The notes beneath the pieces were generated by a model. It was not told the origin of the DNA, searched no databases, and worked only from the letters and a program-made list of their open reading frames with translations. From Blastopirellula marina (GTDB taxonomy: Bacteria; Planctomycetota; Planctomycetia; Pirellulales; Pirellulaceae): DNA of 64,000 nt. This document shows, in pieces, positions 45,877-54,499 of the stretch. Each line of letters begins with the position of its first letter. The first letter of the stretch is position 1. The stretch is from contig NZ_PUIA01000035.1 of NCBI RefSeq assembly GCF_002967715.1, positions 62,001 to 126,000 on the forward strand, in the 5' to 3' direction. Both the position numbers and the translations under genes were made by a program.

Positions 45877-46521
45877 ATGCAGCGGCGACAATTTCTCAAG
45901 ACTCTCACCACCCCCGTAGTTTTGGCACCGGTTGCTTTGACGCCTGTGGCGTTGTTCTCGACTGGTTGCGGATCGTTGATGCATTCGGAACGCGTCGGCC
46001 AACCTCATAGTCACCAAATCGACTGGAAAATCGCCGCCCTCAACGGGCTGGGGATGCTTTTCTTCTTCGTCCCTGGCGTGGTCGCCTTCGCCGTCGACTT
46101 TTACACCGGGGCGATCTACCTTCCTTACGACGAAACGTACCCGACCTACCAGGTAACCAGTCCCACGACGGCTCCGACTCCAGCTCAAGCTCCTAACTGG
46201 AGCCCTAGCGATATGCCCAGCACCGGCTACGAAGGCCTGCCATCGCCTCCGCCTGCACCGGTCATGCAGCAAACGTCGACTGGCGTTCCCGGTACCGATC
46301 TGCGTCAGGTTCAGATTCCACGGAATCAAATCAATTCGCAAACGCTCGAGCACATCGTGTCAACCCACACCGGTCAACAGGTTTGCCTGGACGATCCATA
46401 CACCCGCCTGAGCGTGCTGGACAAGATCGACGGTTTTCACCAACAGCAACAGCGTCACGAGACCGACCACGGCTTTGGATCCACGGTGCGAGGATTCTTC
46501 GACCGTCTGCGAAACGCTTAA
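45877..46521 (+). CDS. Putative lipoprotein of unknown function
   Basis: A 214-residue protein. The N-terminus has an Arg pair and a hydrophobic run ending in a lipobox (FSTGC), so a lipoprotein is likely: MQRRQFLKTLTTPVVLAPVALTPV... . One further hydrophobic segment follows at about residues 52-75 (ALNGLGMLFFFVPGVVAFAVDFYTGAIYLP); this stretch, GCGS followed by a hydrophobic helix and 'DFYTGAIYLP', weakly recalls YceK/YidQ-type lipoproteins. A Pro/Thr-rich linker (about 95-135) and a short C-terminal region end the protein. No catalytic motif is seen. It is 135 bp before the TMEM64 gene in the same direction. Confidence 0.72.
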   Translation: MQRRQFLKTLTTPVVLAPVALTPVALFSTGCGSLMHSERVGQPHSHQIDWKIAALNGLGMLFFFVPGVVAFAVDFYTGAIYLPYDETYPTYQVTSPTTAPTPAQAPNWSPSDMPSTGYEGLPSPPPAPVMQQTSTGVPGTDLRQVQIPRNQINSQTLEHIVSTHTGQQVCLDDPYTRLSVLDKIDGFHQQQQRHETDHGFGSTVRGFFDRLRNA

Positions 46522-46656
46522 CACTTCGGTCGGCTAATCAAGCGGCTGAGCCAGCGAGTGTATGCGATTTCACTCGGTATCCGGCCCACGTTCGAGTAGA
46601 CTTGAGGAACATCCCGTCGATCGAACTTCCGCCGCTGCGCCGAGTCTGCGTAACGC

Positions 46657-47574
46657 ATGAACGCCCATCTCGCTTCCGATTCCGCTGCTTCCCGCGAAGT
46701 TCCCCCGGACGCAGTCGCCATTTGGCTGCAACGCGTCCGCTGGATCGCGGTTCTTGTCGGAGCGGTCTGTCTGGTCGTGTTCGTCCGTAGCTTACCGACC
46801 AAGGATCTCATCGCTTCGCTCCAGTCGTGGATCTCGTCACTCGGCGTCTGGGGACCGGTCGTGCTGACGCTGACCTACATTGTGGCCACGGTGCTATTGG
46901 TGCCTGGGACAATTCTCACGCTGGTCGCAGGGGCCATTTATGGACTTGGCGTGGGAACGGTAATCGTTTCGATTGGTTCGACGATTGGTGCATCCCTCTG
47001 CTTTCTCATCGCGCGCTATGCTGCCCGAGAACGCGTTGCTCGTTGGGCACAGCGTTACCCCTTGTTCCAAGCCATCGACAGCGCCATCGGCGAAGGAGGC
47101 TGGAAGATTGTGGCCTTGTTGCGATTGTCGCCAGCGATTCCTTTCAACGTGCAGAACTATCTGTACGGACTGACGCCTGTTCGATTCTGGCCCTACGTCA
47201 CCGCAAGTTGGTTGGCCATGCTGCCAGGCACGTTTCTGTATGTTTACTTAGGGCACATCACTGGGGCGGCTCTCAGCCAACAGCGCGAACGCACTCCGCT
47301 GGAATGGGCGTTGCTTGGCATCGGCCTGGCCGCGACCGTGCTGGTCAGTGTCTATATTGCTCGCCTGGCCCGCAGTAAAATTCACGACCAGGTCACCGAT
47401 TCCACCGCAGCAGAACCATCGGCGAGCGAGCCCAGCGAAACCTCAGAGCCACTTCCCAGGTACATAGGACGTACGCTCTTATTGATTGGCCTCGCCTTGA
47501 TTCTTGTGCTGCTGGCCATCAATTCCCAACCGATCGAGGCCTGGCTCAACGCGCATCCTCGCGAAGCTTTGTAA
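46657..47574 (+). CDS. TVP38/TMEM64 (DedA-superfamily) membrane protein
   Basis: A 305-residue inner-membrane protein with about six to seven helices. The SNARE-associated/VTT domain is seen in VLLVPGTILTLVAGAIYGLGVGTVIVSIGSTIGASLCFLIARYAARERV and in LRLSPAIPFNVQNYLYGLTPVRFWPYVTASWLAMLPGTFLYVYLGH, with the conserved Arg and Pro residues. The family moves lipids or small anions and protons. It lies 14 bp before a MerA-like flavoprotein; this pair recurs in bacterial metal- and arsenic-resistance loci. It is the first gene of the arsenosugar-type run. Confidence 0.9.
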   Translation: MNAHLASDSAASREVPPDAVAIWLQRVRWIAVLVGAVCLVVFVRSLPTKDLIASLQSWISSLGVWGPVVLTLTYIVATVLLVPGTILTLVAGAIYGLGVGTVIVSIGSTIGASLCFLIARYAARERVARWAQRYPLFQAIDSAIGEGGWKIVALLRLSPAIPFNVQNYLYGLTPVRFWPYVTASWLAMLPGTFLYVYLGHITGAALSQQRERTPLEWALLGIGLAATVLVSVYIARLARSKIHDQVTDSTAAEPSASEPSETSEPLPRYIGRTLLLIGLALILVLLAINSQPIEAWLNAHPREAL

Positions 47575-47588
47575 AGCAGGAAAGCAGT

Positions 47589-49145
47589 ATGGCTCCTCAG
47601 GACAGGCCGCAATCGTTTCCAGATGGTGTCATCTCCCGACTGCCTCAGACCAGTCCCAACGACTCCGCTAATCGCCGACTTGTCGAGAACGTCCACCCAG
47701 CGGATTGGAAGCCTCCGCAACCATCCGGCAGATACAACCTGGTGGTGATTGGTGCCGGAACGGCAGGCCTGGTCGCCGCCGCCGGTGCCGCTGGCCTCGG
47801 TGCCAAGGTCGCATTGATCGAACGCGACCTCATGGGGGGCGACTGCTTGAACGTCGGATGCGTCCCCTCGAAAGGCATCATCAGCGCCGCTCGCATGGTG
47901 CTACAGCAGCGTCGCGGCAGCGAGTTTGGTATCAACACCTCCGCGCACGAAGCGATTGACTTTGCCGCCGTCATGCAGCGAATGAGAACGCTACGAGCTG
48001 AGATCAGCCCCAACGACTCCGCCGAGCGGTTCTGCAAACTGGGCGTCGATGTCTATTTCGGTCAGGCTCAGTTCGTCGATTCGCAAACCGTGCAAGTTGA
48101 TGGCCAACGCCTGAAGTTCAAGAAGGCGGTGATCGCCACCGGGGCTCGCGCAGCGATTCCTTCCATCGCAGGGCTCGATCGAGTCGACTATCTGACCAAC
48201 GAAAGCGTCTTCTCCCTGACGAAGTTGCCTCCGCGTCTGGGCGTGGTGGGCTCTGGCCCGATCGGCTGTGAACTGGCACAAGCCTTTTCGCTATTGGGCT
48301 CGCAGGTCACGTTGCTGGGACGATCACCCCATGTGCTTCCCAAGGAAGACGCAGACGCCAGCACCATCGTCGCCAAGGCGATGACTCGTGATGGAGTACG
48401 TATTCACAACGGAACATCCAACCTGCAAGTCAAACCTGGCGAAGCCATTTCGCTGACCTGGAGCGAAAATGAAATAAGCCACCAAGCAGACGTCGATCAG
48501 CTTCTGTTCGCAACGGGTCGTCGCCCCAACGTCGAGCACTTGAACCTTGAAGCCGTCGGCGTGCACTACAACGAGCAAGGCGTTCAGGTAAATGACCGCC
48601 TGCAGACGACCAATCGAAACATCTTCGCCGCTGGAGATATTTGCTCTCCATATCAGTTCACCCATGCGGCGGACTTCATGGCCCGGGCCGTGATTCAAAA
48701 TGCTCTCTTCTTCGGTCGCAAGCGGTGGACCGACCTGATCATCCCCTGGTGTACTTACACATCGCCCGAAGTTGCTCACGTTGGTCTCAGCGAGCACCAG
48801 GCGAAAGAGCAGGGCAGGGGAATCGACACCTACTCGCAGCACTTTACCGAAAACGATCGAGCCATCCTCGCAGGAGAAACCGAGGGGCTGGTGAAAGTTC
48901 ATGTGAAAAAAAACACCGACAAAATCGTCGGTGCCACCATCGTCGCTCCCCACGCAGGTGAAATGATTTCCGAGATCACCCTCGCCATGACGCATGGCCT
49001 GGGGCTTGGCAAAATCGGCAGCACCATTCACCCTTATCCCACGCAAACCGAGGCCATTCGCAAGCTGGGAGACCAATACAACCGCACGCGATTGACTCCG
49101 TTTGTGAAGTCGCTGTTCGAGCGTTGGTTAACCTGGTCACGGTAA
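47589..49145 (+). CDS. MerA-like FAD-dependent disulfide oxidoreductase
   Basis: A 518-residue class I pyridine nucleotide-disulfide oxidoreductase. An unusual 45-residue extension precedes the FAD motif VVIGAGTAGLVAAAGAAGLG. The redox-active disulfide is GGDCLNVGCVPSK (Cys86/Cys91). The NAD(P) motif is LGVVGSGPIGCELAQAFSLLG, and the C-terminal dimer domain has the catalytic HPYPTQTE. There is no N-terminal metal-binding (HMA) domain and the C-terminal Cys pair of mercuric reductase is absent, so mercury reduction is unlikely. It probably reduces another disulfide or metalloid substrate. It shares its operon with TMEM64 upstream and the ArsM-like gene 72 bp downstream. Confidence 0.9.
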   Translation: MAPQDRPQSFPDGVISRLPQTSPNDSANRRLVENVHPADWKPPQPSGRYNLVVIGAGTAGLVAAAGAAGLGAKVALIERDLMGGDCLNVGCVPSKGIISAARMVLQQRRGSEFGINTSAHEAIDFAAVMQRMRTLRAEISPNDSAERFCKLGVDVYFGQAQFVDSQTVQVDGQRLKFKKAVIATGARAAIPSIAGLDRVDYLTNESVFSLTKLPPRLGVVGSGPIGCELAQAFSLLGSQVTLLGRSPHVLPKEDADASTIVAKAMTRDGVRIHNGTSNLQVKPGEAISLTWSENEISHQADVDQLLFATGRRPNVEHLNLEAVGVHYNEQGVQVNDRLQTTNRNIFAAGDICSPYQFTHAADFMARAVIQNALFFGRKRWTDLIIPWCTYTSPEVAHVGLSEHQAKEQGRGIDTYSQHFTENDRAILAGETEGLVKVHVKKNTDKIVGATIVAPHAGEMISEITLAMTHGLGLGKIGSTIHPYPTQTEAIRKLGDQYNRTRLTPFVKSLFERWLTWSR

Positions 49146-49217
49146 TCGCGGTCGAACTTTCGTAGAACATACCTGTTGGTCCCAAGACACTTACTCACTG
49201 CAAGCTGAAATGGAACG

Positions 49218-50378
49218 ATGTCTATGACTCCCAAGATCGACAGCGACCAGGCCGTAGCCCAGCGATATGCGGGTGCGGCACAACAGCGCGAAGCAGCCCT
49301 CTGCTGTCCCGTACAATACGACACAAGCCTGTTAGAGGCGATTCCGGACGAAGTCATCGAGCGCGACTACGGCTGCGGCGATCCTACTCCCTATGTTCGC
49401 CCCGGCGACACCGTCCTGGATCTGGGCAGCGGCGGCGGAAAGCTCTGCTTCATCTCGGCCCAGATGGTCGGTCGTGAAGGACGCGTGATTGGCGTCGACT
49501 GCAATCCCGAGATGCTCGCCCTGGCCCGCAAACATGCTCCGGCCGTGGCCGAGCATATCGGCTACGCGAACGTCGAGTTCCGCAACGGCATGATCCAAGA
49601 CCTGCAACTCGATCTCGACCAGCTGGCAAACGTTCTGGCCGACCAACCCGCAAGCGATCTTTCAAGCTACCACGCGTTGCGGCATGCGACCGAACAAATT
49701 CGCAGCGAGCACCCGCTGATTGCCAGTGATTCGGTCGACTGCATCCTTTCCAACTGCGTTTTGAATCTGGTGAAGCTGACCGATCGCCGCCAATTGTTCG
49801 CCGAGATGTTCCGCGTCCTGCGCGTCGGCGGACGTGTAGCGATCAGTGATATTGTGAGTGACGAGACGGTGCCGGACGAGCTCAAGAATGACCCGACCCT
49901 CTGGTCAGGCTGCATCAGTGGTGCGTTTCGCGAAGATGAGTTCCTCAGCGCGTTCGTCGAGGCTGGCTTCCATGGCATTGAGATCGTCAAACGGCAAGCC
50001 GAGCCTTGGCAGACCGTCGAAGGTATCGAGTTCCGCTCGGTCACTATCATGGCCTACAAGGGGAAGCAAGGTCCGTGCCTGGAACGCAATCAGGCCGTCA
50101 TCTACCGCGGCCCCTTTTCGACGGTCAAAGATGACGACGGTCACCTTTACTATCGGGGCGAACGGATGGCCGTTTGCGACAAGACATTTCGCTTGCTGAA
50201 GGCAGGGCCCTATGCGGCGATGTTTGATTTCATCGAACCGCGAGAGCCCATTCCTCTAGACGACGCCCAGCCGTTTGCTTGTCGGCCTAATGCCCTGCGT
50301 CATCCGCGTGAATCGAAAGGGCTCGACTACGACGCCACGACCGAAGCGCCCTCCAACTGCGGCGAAGACTGCTGCTAA
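49218..50378 (+). CDS. arsM: ArsM-like arsenite/arsenical methyltransferase
   Basis: A 386-residue class I methyltransferase. Motif I is VLDLGSGGGKLCFI (about 67-80). Cys29/Cys30 and Cys53 (YGCGDPTP) precede it, and the chain ends NCGEDCC; these cysteines suit trivalent arsenic binding. The post-motif block MFRVLRVGGRVAISDIVSDE is typical. The C-terminal about 110 residues (from KGKQGPCLERNQAVIYRGPF) match the extended arsM form found directly before arsS in other bacteria. It would methylate arsenic with S-adenosylmethionine in the cytosol, giving the dimethylarsenical used by ArsS. ATG 49224 is an alternative start. Confidence 0.85.
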   Translation: MSMTPKIDSDQAVAQRYAGAAQQREAALCCPVQYDTSLLEAIPDEVIERDYGCGDPTPYVRPGDTVLDLGSGGGKLCFISAQMVGREGRVIGVDCNPEMLALARKHAPAVAEHIGYANVEFRNGMIQDLQLDLDQLANVLADQPASDLSSYHALRHATEQIRSEHPLIASDSVDCILSNCVLNLVKLTDRRQLFAEMFRVLRVGGRVAISDIVSDETVPDELKNDPTLWSGCISGAFREDEFLSAFVEAGFHGIEIVKRQAEPWQTVEGIEFRSVTIMAYKGKQGPCLERNQAVIYRGPFSTVKDDDGHLYYRGERMAVCDKTFRLLKAGPYAAMFDFIEPREPIPLDDAQPFACRPNALRHPRESKGLDYDATTEAPSNCGEDCC

Positions 50379-50418
50379 GCCGATCCACGATCCCCCAACA
50401 CCGCGAAAGTAATGCTCG

Positions 50419-51462
50419 ATGCAACTATCACTCGTTCGCCGCCAAAGCACGCTCGCCCATGCCGCGGCCCAGCGCGAGATTCTGGAAAGCAACCAGGCAG
50501 CCGACCTGCCGCACTTTCAGCAGGCCCTCTCCCAGCACCAACTACCGCTGCTGACAGCCGCTGGCGTCGAGGTGCTGCAAATCAACGTTGGCAAGCTTTG
50601 CAATCAAACGTGCACGCACTGCCATGTCGATGCAGGCCCCGACCGGCGCGAGAGCATGTCGCGCGAGACGGCCGAAGCAATCATCGCCGCTCTAGCACGT
50701 CTGGAGATCCCCACGCTCGATATCACCGGCGGTGCCCCGGAGATGAACCCTAACTTCCGCTGGCTCGTTCAGCAGGCCCACTCGCTCAATCGCCGCATCA
50801 TCGATCGCTGCAACCTGACCATCCTGGTTGCTAACGGTTTTCAAGACCTGCCTCAGTTCCTGGCCGACCACCAGGTCGAAGTCGTGGCGTCCCTTCCCTG
50901 TTACTTGGAAGACAACTGCGATCGCCAACGAGGTGATGGCGTCTTTCAGCGATCCATCGAAGCGCTGCGAATTTTGAACAACCTCGGTTACGGCCACAAC
51001 GAGAGTGGGTTGCGGCTCACACTGGTCTACAATCCAGTCGGTCCTTCGCTTCCTCCCAAGCAAGCCGAGTTGGAAGAAGCCTATCGCCGCGAACTGAAAT
51101 CACGCTATGGCGTTGTCTTCAACCAACTGCACACGATCACGAACCTGCCCATCAGCCGCTTTCTCGACGACCTGCTTCAGGCAGGCAAATACGAAGCATA
51201 CATGCGCAAGCTTGTCGATAACTTTAATCCACAAACGGTTCCGCATGTCATGTGCCGAACGATTCTCTCGGTCGACTGGCTTGGCAATTTGTACGACTGC
51301 GACTTCAACCAGATGCTCGAATTGCCGGTGACGGTCAAGGGTTACCGCATTGAAGACTTCAACTGGGACGACATCGTTCACCGCACCATCGCCACCGGCA
51401 GGCACTGCTTCGGATGCACCGCCGGAAATGGTTCCAGTTGCCAGGGCGCGGTTCTCTCATGA
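50419..51462 (+). CDS. arsS: Arsenosugar biosynthesis radical SAM protein ArsS
   Basis: A 347-residue radical SAM enzyme. The cluster motif is GKLCNQTCTHCHVDAGPDR (Cys61, Cys65, Cys68; C-x3-C-x2-C). The C-terminal domain has VDWLGNLYDCDFNQML and ends in HCFGCTAGNGSSCQGAV; in some relatives a Cys here is selenocysteine, but every site here is coded as Cys. ArsS transfers a 5'-deoxyadenosyl group to dimethylarsenite on the way to arsenosugars. It lies 40 bp after the arsM-like gene and overlaps the next gene by four bases. Neighbours and motifs together make the call firm; arsenic chemistry in this organism is untested. Confidence 0.9.
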   Translation: MQLSLVRRQSTLAHAAAQREILESNQAADLPHFQQALSQHQLPLLTAAGVEVLQINVGKLCNQTCTHCHVDAGPDRRESMSRETAEAIIAALARLEIPTLDITGGAPEMNPNFRWLVQQAHSLNRRIIDRCNLTILVANGFQDLPQFLADHQVEVVASLPCYLEDNCDRQRGDGVFQRSIEALRILNNLGYGHNESGLRLTLVYNPVGPSLPPKQAELEEAYRRELKSRYGVVFNQLHTITNLPISRFLDDLLQAGKYEAYMRKLVDNFNPQTVPHVMCRTILSVDWLGNLYDCDFNQMLELPVTVKGYRIEDFNWDDIVHRTIATGRHCFGCTAGNGSSCQGAVLS

Positions 51463-52799
51463 AATCGCAATTGATCGTTTTCACGCGCTACCCGGAAGCC
51501 GGAAGCACCAAGACCAGGCTGATTCCCACACTCGGCGCTGATGGTGCCGCGCTGCTGCAGCAAAGACTCACGTCCCAGACGCTCGACGCTGTACGGCTCT
51601 TTCAGAAACAAGTCCAGGCCGATGCCCAAGTACAGTTCGCCGGTCGCGATGCAGCAGCCATGCAAGCGATGTTCGGTAACGACATTGACTACACCCCCCA
51701 ACATGGAGACGGCCTGGGAGACCGCCTGCGGCATGCGATCGACCTGGCCTTCCAGAAAGAGATCGACCGTGTGATTGTCATTGGTGCCGACTGCCCCCAA
51801 CTTGATGCACAGACGTTGGGAGAAGCAAATCGACAATTAGAAGATCACGATGTCGTGCTTGGCCCGGCCGAGGATGGGGGCTACTACCTGATTGGCCTGA
51901 AGTCGCCACAGCCGAGTCTTTTCCAAGACATCCCGTGGGGCACATCCGAGGTACTCGCCAAAACGCTGCAGAAGATCGACGCCCTGCCTCTTCGCCGGAA
52001 GCTGCTTCAGCCCCTTTCCGACATCGACTACCCGGAAGACCTGGTGCTGTGTCGCCAATGGCCGCAACTCGTTGAAGGCATCTTGCCTGCGTGCACCAGC
52101 GATCGACTTTCAATCGTCATTCCCACGCTCAACGAAGCAGAACGCTTGGCCGATACGCTTAATGCCGTACGTAGCCGCAGCACTCCAGGCCAAGACCTGG
52201 AAGTGATCATCGCCGACGGCGGCAGCCAGGACGATACCGTCCCCATCGCCTTGAATCACGGTGTGAAGGTCGTCGTCTGCCGCCCAGGCCGCGGCATTCA
52301 AATGAACGCCGGAGCCGCGATCGCCAGTGGTGAGATTCTTCTCTTCCTACACGCCGACGCGCAGTTGCCAGGCCGCTACGACGAATCAATCCGAACCATC
52401 CTCTCCGGCAAATCGATCGCTGGAGCGTTTCGCCTGCGGATCGATCACGAGTCGCCATCGCTGCGGATGGTGGCTCGCCTGGCCAATCTACGTTCGCAGT
52501 TCCTGCAGCGGCCGTACGGAGACCAAGGCCTATTCCTGCGGTCGCATACGTTTTACGAAGTCGGAGGCTTTCGCAACTGGCCGTTGATGGAAGACGTTGA
52601 ATTGGTCCAGCGGCTACGTAAACGTGGCCCGATTGCTTTGGCCGAGCAGTCAATGACGGTCTCGGCCCGGCGGTGGCGGAAGCGAGGGATCGTGAGGACA
52701 ACCTGCTTGAATCAGGCAATCGTGTTGGCCTGGCGTCTGGGCATTTCGCCAGAGCGGTTGGCGATGTGGTATCGTGGTAAGCCAGTATCCTCCTCGTAA
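51459..52799 (+). CDS. Fused glycosyltransferases (TIGR04282-like plus TIGR04283-like)
   Basis: A 446-residue protein; the ATG at 51459 overlaps the arsS stop (ATGA). The N-terminal half (about 1-205) is a CofC/DUF2064-type nucleotidyl- or glycosyltransferase (LIVFTRYPEAGSTKTRLIPTLG; VIVIGADCPQLDAQTL; GPAEDGGYYLIGL). The C-terminal half (about 215-446) is a GT2 enzyme (LSIVIPTLNEAERLADTL; IIADGGSQDDTV; LFLHADAQLP, the D-x-D-like metal site; QGLFLRSHTFYEVGGF). These two families normally lie as separate neighbouring genes in arsenosugar-type loci; here they are one chain. They probably build or attach the sugar moiety. Confidence 0.88.
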   Translation: MKSQLIVFTRYPEAGSTKTRLIPTLGADGAALLQQRLTSQTLDAVRLFQKQVQADAQVQFAGRDAAAMQAMFGNDIDYTPQHGDGLGDRLRHAIDLAFQKEIDRVIVIGADCPQLDAQTLGEANRQLEDHDVVLGPAEDGGYYLIGLKSPQPSLFQDIPWGTSEVLAKTLQKIDALPLRRKLLQPLSDIDYPEDLVLCRQWPQLVEGILPACTSDRLSIVIPTLNEAERLADTLNAVRSRSTPGQDLEVIIADGGSQDDTVPIALNHGVKVVVCRPGRGIQMNAGAAIASGEILLFLHADAQLPGRYDESIRTILSGKSIAGAFRLRIDHESPSLRMVARLANLRSQFLQRPYGDQGLFLRSHTFYEVGGFRNWPLMEDVELVQRLRKRGPIALAEQSMTVSARRWRKRGIVRTTCLNQAIVLAWRLGISPERLAMWYRGKPVSSS

Positions 52800-52814
52800 G
52801 GTTTTCGAGTCCGC

Positions 52815-53627
52815 ATGTCTGCCAGCGTCGAGATGATCGTCCGACTTGCCTGTTTCCTGGGCGTCTTCACCGTGATGGCCGTGTGGGAACTCTTCTCCCC
52901 GCGCCGCGTGCTGAAGGAAGCCAAGGGAACGCGTTGGCTAAGCAACCTGGCACTAGTCGTTATCAACACGATCGCCGTCCGACTCCTGTTGCCGATCACT
53001 GCCATGGCCGCGGCCCTATTTGCCGAGTCGCGGCAGTGGGGCGTGCTCACTTTGATCGCCTGGCCCTTGTGGGTCGAAGTCATCCTGTCCGTGCTCCTCT
53101 TCGACCTGGCCATTTATCTGCAACATGTGATGTTCCATGCGGTGCCACTCTTCTGGCGTTTGCACAAAGTGCACCATGCCGACATGGACATCGACGTCAC
53201 CACCGGTCTCCGTTTCCACACGCTAGAGATCTTACTCTCTGCGGTGATCAAGCTGGGTGTCGTTGTTCTGTTAGGGCCGCCTGCGATTGCGGTTGTGCTA
53301 TTCGAAGTCCTGCTCAATGGGACGTCGATGTTCAATCACAGCAACGTGCGGCTTCCAGCCGGGGTCGACCGAATCGTTCGTTGCGTGCTCGTCACGCCGG
53401 ATATGCACCGTGTGCATCACTCGGTCCTGCGCCGCGAAACGAACAGCAACTTTGGGTTCAACCTACCGTGGTGGGACTTTCTGCTGGGAACCTACATCGC
53501 GCAGCCTTCCGAAGGACACGACAAGATGGACATCGGCCTGGCCCAGTATCGCGACCCATCGCAGGTAGAGCGTCTGCCTGGCATGCTGTTGATGCCGCTG
53601 GATAGCGAAGTGGAAGAAAGCCGTTAG
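52815..53627 (+). CDS. Sterol desaturase/fatty acid hydroxylase-family membrane protein
   Basis: A 270-residue integral membrane di-iron enzyme with about four helices. Histidine clusters: HVMFH (about 96-100), HKVHHAD (about 115-121) and HRVHHS (about 198-203), placed as in the family. Such enzymes hydroxylate, desaturate or cleave lipids (sterols, fatty acids, ether lipids). It starts 15 bp after the fused glycosyltransferase gene, so it belongs to the arsenic run by position, and converges with the P450 operon with overlapping stops. It might serve either; an arsenolipid link is speculation. Confidence 0.88.
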   Translation: MSASVEMIVRLACFLGVFTVMAVWELFSPRRVLKEAKGTRWLSNLALVVINTIAVRLLLPITAMAAALFAESRQWGVLTLIAWPLWVEVILSVLLFDLAIYLQHVMFHAVPLFWRLHKVHHADMDIDVTTGLRFHTLEILLSAVIKLGVVVLLGPPAIAVVLFEVLLNGTSMFNHSNVRLPAGVDRIVRCVLVTPDMHRVHHSVLRRETNSNFGFNLPWWDFLLGTYIAQPSEGHDKMDIGLAQYRDPSQVERLPGMLLMPLDSEVEESR

Positions 53628-54499
53628 CTTTCAACCGGCACAGGATCCTGAGCGGGCGGACGATTCATCAGCATGTCGTAGCACACCTCGTCGAATACGA
53701 TGTGATAGTACAGATACTGGCTGGGGTTCGAGAAAAACGCACTGCTGTTGTAATGCCCTCGATTGCTCACTTCCTGCATGAAGAAATCGAGATCGATCTG
53801 GGCTTGCCGGTCATTGGCATAAAGCTGCTTCATGCACCACAGCAGCAGCGAATCGGACCCGAACGAATTGAGCGCTGTAATCGTCGTCCGCAAATCACCA
53901 AACAAAGTAATCGTCGTCACGATCAACAGCACAATGTTGGTCGGCCCCAGCAATTGAAACGAATGCTTCTTGTTCTCTTCCAGTACCTTCTTACTCAGTA
54001 GCTGGTGATCGGCGGGACGCGCCGCGCGGATCTTGGCCAGGCTGGCCAGAAACTGATCGCGATCGAAACGGTCGACCACTTCGTACGAAAGCAGATCGTG
54101 CCCGACCGTCAGTTGATTCCGCAAAGCGACATCGATACTTTCCAGGTTGAAGTCGCCATCGATTCCGTTTAATCGCTTGTCTCCCTGGGCATACCCTTCG
54201 TCATACGGCCCCAAAATGTGGCGATACAACAGCGGCTCGATCTGCACGTGCCGCATCAACAGTTCGGCCGCATCCTGCGTGGCGACGTACTTCAGCCCAA
54301 AGGTCATCCACCAATCGATCAGGTACGCTTCGCAGCCAAATGGAAAGCGATGAAAAATAAACTTCAACGGGAAGCTGATCGTCCGCTGAAAGAAGTAGCT
54401 GAAGACGATCAGCGGACGAATGTAATTGAAGTCCCAACGGTTTCGCTCGCGAGCAAAGATCTCGTTGACGTAGTCCGTAATGTAAGGGAACTGATTCAT
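53624..54499 (-). CDS. Unknown protein, last gene of the KAS III/FMO/P450 operon
   Basis: A 291-residue protein that I do not recognise. It is rich in aromatic residues near the N-terminus (FNYIRPLIVFSYFFQRTISFPLKFIFHRFPFGCEAYLIDWWMTF), suggesting membrane association at about residues 25-75. A hydrophobic stretch near 185-205 (NIVLLIVTTITLFGD) may be a membrane segment. The start overlaps the P450 stop by four bases, so it is translated with it. Its stop overlaps that of the convergent desaturase gene. Tight coupling argues for a role in the same pathway. Confidence 0.75.
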   Translation of the reverse strand: MNQFPYITDYVNEIFARERNRWDFNYIRPLIVFSYFFQRTISFPLKFIFHRFPFGCEAYLIDWWMTFGLKYVATQDAAELLMRHVQIEPLLYRHILGPYDEGYAQGDKRLNGIDGDFNLESIDVALRNQLTVGHDLLSYEVVDRFDRDQFLASLAKIRAARPADHQLLSKKVLEENKKHSFQLLGPTNIVLLIVTTITLFGDLRTTITALNSFGSDSLLLWCMKQLYANDRQAQIDLDFFMQEVSNRGHYNSSAFFSNPSQYLYYHIVFDEVCYDMLMNRPPAQDPVPVES

